NCBI GenBank assembly: GCA_903837255.1
Contig: CAILTZ010000286.1
Coordinates: 1 to 8,204 of the forward strand
Source: an uncultured Pirellula sp.
GTDB lineage: Bacteria; Planctomycetota; Planctomycetia; Pirellulales; Pirellulaceae
Length of the DNA: 8,204 bases
Direction of reading: 5' to 3'
Shown here in pieces: positions 6,580 to 8,204 of the stretch. A program made the position numbers and the translations under genes. The notes below the pieces were generated by a model that saw nothing but the letters and a program-made list of their open reading frames with translations, had not been told where the DNA came from and did not search any database. Numbering within the stretch: position 1 is the first letter of the stretch; every line of letters starts with the position of its first letter.

Positions 6580-7674
6580 ATGAGCGACGAAACGCAACCA
6601 AAATCCATGCAACCCCCGACGATACCGCATCGAGCGCGGGGACCACAAGAGTTGCCTCCCCCATTGATTTCTGACAAGTTACCCAGTTCACCGCAGGATT
6701 CGATTTCTTCAAACTCATCAGGTGGGTTTTTTGGTAGCACAGACGACGAGCGACCGTTGATCCTCGCATCGATCGCCGGTGGACGGATCCTGATATGTGT
6801 TGCATTACTGATGTTTGCGTTCCTTTCATCCAATGCTGGCAATAGTCAGAAAGGAGCGGGGAGAGATCGAGCAAGCGCAGAGGTCGAGGGGGTATTGGCG
6901 GGAGGTGAATCGCAGACCGCGGATGGACCATCTGGGGATCAGTTAGATCCGTCGGGTAGTGCCCGGGATTCTGACTCGGAGGATCCGCTAGCGGTCGCAT
7001 CGCGAGAGCAGGCCGAGAGCAATAGTACGGGACAAGACTCCGAGACCAAAGAGGAAGAAGCGATCGTAACCAAGGTGCCGAATCGTCAGCAGCAATACAC
7101 TAACCCAACGAGGTCGGGTGGGGTCGCTGGCAGCAGAGGGGGTAGCAGTGGAATCGATTTGTCATCGACCAAAGGGATCAATCCATTTGTAGGTGAAGGG
7201 AAGAAAGCCAACTCGACAGTATTTGTGATTGATGTCAGTTCAAGCATGCTTGGCGATTCCAAGCTGCCGCGAGTGTTGAATGCTCTCAATCGAGCGATCG
7301 ATCAACTGGGGGAAGATCAGCAATTCTGTGTGATTTTGTTCGATACGTTTTACTATGTAGAACCGTCGGTGAATGGTTTGATCAAGGCTACCAAGAGAAA
7401 CAAATTACTGATTCAGCAGTGGCTGCAGAATGCACCACGGGGAGGAGGAACCGACCCCATGGCCGCGATGCCCCAGGCCATAGGATTAGGTCCTGAGCGA
7501 ATCGTATTGTTATCCGACGGCGAGTTCGATCCAACGAACATCGCAACGATTACCGCGTTGAACAAGCAGCGATCCCGTCCATCTCGAATCGACTGTGTGG
7601 GTTTGATAGAAGACGTGCTTGTCCTACGCGAGATCGCGCGAGAAAACCGTGGCGTGTACTATCAAGCATGGTGA
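6580..7674 (+). CDS. Membrane-anchored von Willebrand factor A (VWA) domain protein
   Basis: The protein has 364 residues. Residues 1-58 are Pro/Ser-rich and predicted disordered, with a proline cluster at 24-28. A hydrophobic segment at about 60-82 is the single span, although R69 in its first half weakens it. Residues about 84-205 are a low-complexity Gly/Ser/Glu/Asp-rich linker. The VWA domain covers about 209-364 and ends at the C-terminus. The metal-ion-dependent adhesion site is complete: D218-S220-S222 (DVSSSM), T291 (GGGTDP) and D313 (LLSDGEFD). VWA domains usually bind protein ligands through this metal site. The domain is probably periplasmic, on a flexible tether long enough to reach far from the membrane. 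It is the last gene of the operon, 32 bases after the second stator partner, without a strong ribosome site (weak GTCAAG upstream). It is complete, not truncated. Ligand unknown; peptidoglycan, the large coiled-coil protein or an outer-membrane protein are possible. Confidence 0.92.
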   Translation: MSDETQPKSMQPPTIPHRARGPQELPPPLISDKLPSSPQDSISSNSSGGFFGSTDDERPLILASIAGGRILICVALLMFAFLSSNAGNSQKGAGRDRASAEVEGVLAGGESQTADGPSGDQLDPSGSARDSDSEDPLAVASREQAESNSTGQDSETKEEEAIVTKVPNRQQQYTNPTRSGGVAGSRGGSSGIDLSSTKGINPFVGEGKKANSTVFVIDVSSSMLGDSKLPRVLNALNRAIDQLGEDQQFCVILFDTFYYVEPSVNGLIKATKRNKLLIQQWLQNAPRGGGTDPMAAMPQAIGLGPERIVLLSDGEFDPTNIATITALNKQRSRPSRIDCVGLIEDVLVLREIARENRGVYYQAW

Positions 7675-7853
7675 TCAGCGGATGGCTCACATACAGCCGC
7701 ATCGCGCCGCAGGCGTGGAACCGTGGGCCGCTGGGCGCGAGCCGCGGGTGTGGCCAGTACACGGCCATAGCGCCTTCGTACCGGTCGAAAAATACCAGAC
7801 CACCTGCAATCCGTCGTCGTATGTTGGTCGAATCCATTGGGCCACAAGCAAAT

Positions 7854-7949
7854 GTTCGCTGAAGGCTAATTCAATCACCCGACGCTTGCGCTTGTCGGCT
7901 CACAACGGCTGCACCGTGGGCGACTGGCGAATCATGGGATGGTATGCAA
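7854..7949. repeat. Direct repeat, copy 1
   Basis: It matches 8109-8204 at a constant offset of 255 bases, with 94 of 96 identical; the only differences are AA against GG at 7862-7863. It contains a short palindrome, CCGAC (7879-7883) with GTCGG (7894-7898), around a GC-rich ten-base loop. Identity stops upstream of 7854. The right limit is unknown because copy 2 is cut by the window end. Confidence 0.92.
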
Positions 7950-7977
7950 ATGGTTTTGACTCAATCGCAGGGGATCG

Positions 7978-8017
7978 CTTCACGTAGTGCGGGCCCAGAG
8001 GCCCACACTACGTGAAG
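7978..8017. repeat. Long near-perfect inverted repeat (hairpin)
   Basis: The left arm is 7978-7995 (CTTCACGTAGTGCGGGCC), the loop 7996-7999 (CAGA) and the right arm 8000-8017 (GGCCCACACTACGTGAAG). The arms pair at 17 of 18 positions, with one C/A mismatch. No T-run follows on either strand, so it is not a standard intrinsic terminator. It lies about 300 bases after the last gene, between the two direct-repeat copies. It could be a palindromic repeat element, an RNA-processing or Rho-linked stem, or a small miniature element. Confidence 0.88.
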
Positions 8018-8108
8018 AACAAACAGCCAAACAGCCTAACATGCTCGGTGGTACGTTCCGCGGTCGATGGGTTGTAGGGGCTTTGAATGGTTAGGGTCGC
8101 AGAAAATC

Positions 8109-8204
8109 GTTCGCTGGGGGCTAATTCAATCACCCGACGCTTGCGCTTGTCGGCTCACAACGGCTGCACCGTGGGCGACTGGCGAATCATGGGATGGTAT
8201 GCAA
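8109..8204. repeat. Direct repeat, copy 2 (cut by window end)
   Basis: This is the second copy of the 96-base repeat at 7854-7949, including the CCGAC/GTCGG palindrome (8134-8153). It runs to the last base of the window, so the real repeat may be longer and more copies may follow. Confidence 0.92.

Larger units (their letters stand above)
7675..8204. other. Gene-free region downstream of the operon
   Basis: No reading frame here has a credible start, ribosome site or protein-like composition. The region holds a direct repeat, an inverted repeat between its copies, and a GC-rich first part (7684-7768). That part includes a short inverted repeat, TGGCC (7751-7755) and GGCCA (7763-7767), and scattered pieces also found in the direct repeat: GGCTCACA at 7684-7691 and ACCGTGGGC at 7720-7728. 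It may therefore contain a degenerate third copy. I recall similar short repeats in Rhodopirellula genomes, where they have been mis-annotated as small proteins, but could not check this. Confidence 0.7.

Noticed and set aside
38..7674. Classical Zorya anti-phage system
   Set aside because: Only the channel/partner logic fits. No OmpA-like peptidoglycan-binding domain, no long channel tail, and no helicase, nuclease or ZorC-like gene is visible in the window. Kept only as a hypothesis.
7550..7837. Minus-strand small gene of 95 codons
   Set aside because: It overlaps the VWA coding region, is Arg/His/Pro-rich as expected of shadow translation, and has no supporting signal.
7619..7987. Small gene of 122 codons spanning the end of the VWA gene and the repeats
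   Set aside because: It starts inside the VWA coding region, has no ribosome site, and its second half is just the translation of the direct repeat and hairpin edge.
7978..8017. Intrinsic terminator of the operon
   Set aside because: The stem is strong, but no run of T follows on either strand and it lies about 300 bases past the last stop codon.
7854..8204. Integron attC sites and cassette array
   Set aside because: The spacing and the central palindrome are suggestive, but matching RYYYAAC and GTTRRRY core sites are not found in the repeat, the flanking GCCTAAC/GTTAGGG pair (8034-8040, 8090-8096) fails the consensus at its last base, and the spacer has no credible cassette gene.
7854..8204. 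CRISPR array
   Set aside because: The repeat is at least 96 bases with one 159-base interval, much too large, and no cas gene is present.

Overview
The window looks like chromosomal DNA of a planctomycete, most likely a Rhodopirellula/Pirellula-type bacterium. This is inference from style: a tandem GYF_2-domain membrane protein, a VWA protein of the 'GGGTDP ... LLSDGE' type, long lineage-specific coiled-coil proteins, moderate GC, and short intergenic repeats rich in CCGAC/GTCGG palindromes. No rRNA, tRNA, CRISPR array, transposase or integrase was found.

Layout. Six plus-strand genes fill about 38-7674, all in the same direction with gaps of 56, 61, 4, 2 and 32 bases, so they very probably form one operon. 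They are: (1) a 964-residue single-span protein with a helical N-terminal part and a very long, coiled-coil-rich part after the membrane span (38-2932); (2) a tandem GYF_2 protein with a three-span membrane domain (2989-3888); (3) a MotA/TolQ/ExbB-type proton-channel subunit with four spans (3950-4807); (4) and (5) two single-span proteins with a MotB/ExbD-like aspartate at residue 18 in both, a coiled coil, and a small alpha/beta end domain (4812-5636 and 5639-6547); (6) a membrane-anchored von Willebrand factor A protein with an intact metal-binding (MIDAS) motif (6580-7674). The operon may extend upstream, because the first frame is open to the window edge.

How the genes may work together. 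Genes 3-5 have the parts of an ion-driven stator (ExbB/ExbD, TolQ/TolR, MotA/MotB or ZorA/ZorB class): a channel subunit followed by two different aspartate-bearing partners. Genes 1, 2 and 6 would add a long envelope-spanning arm, a cytoplasmic peptide-binding adaptor and a metal-dependent adhesion domain. I infer a proton-motive-force-coupled envelope machine that transmits force or a signal across the periplasm. The core recalls Zorya anti-phage systems, but no nuclease, helicase or OmpA-type peptidoglycan-binding domain is visible, so a defence role is only a hypothesis.

The last 530 bases (7675-8204) hold no convincing gene. They contain a direct repeat of at least 96 bases at a 255-base offset (the second copy runs off the window) and, between the copies, an 18-base inverted repeat with a four-base loop.
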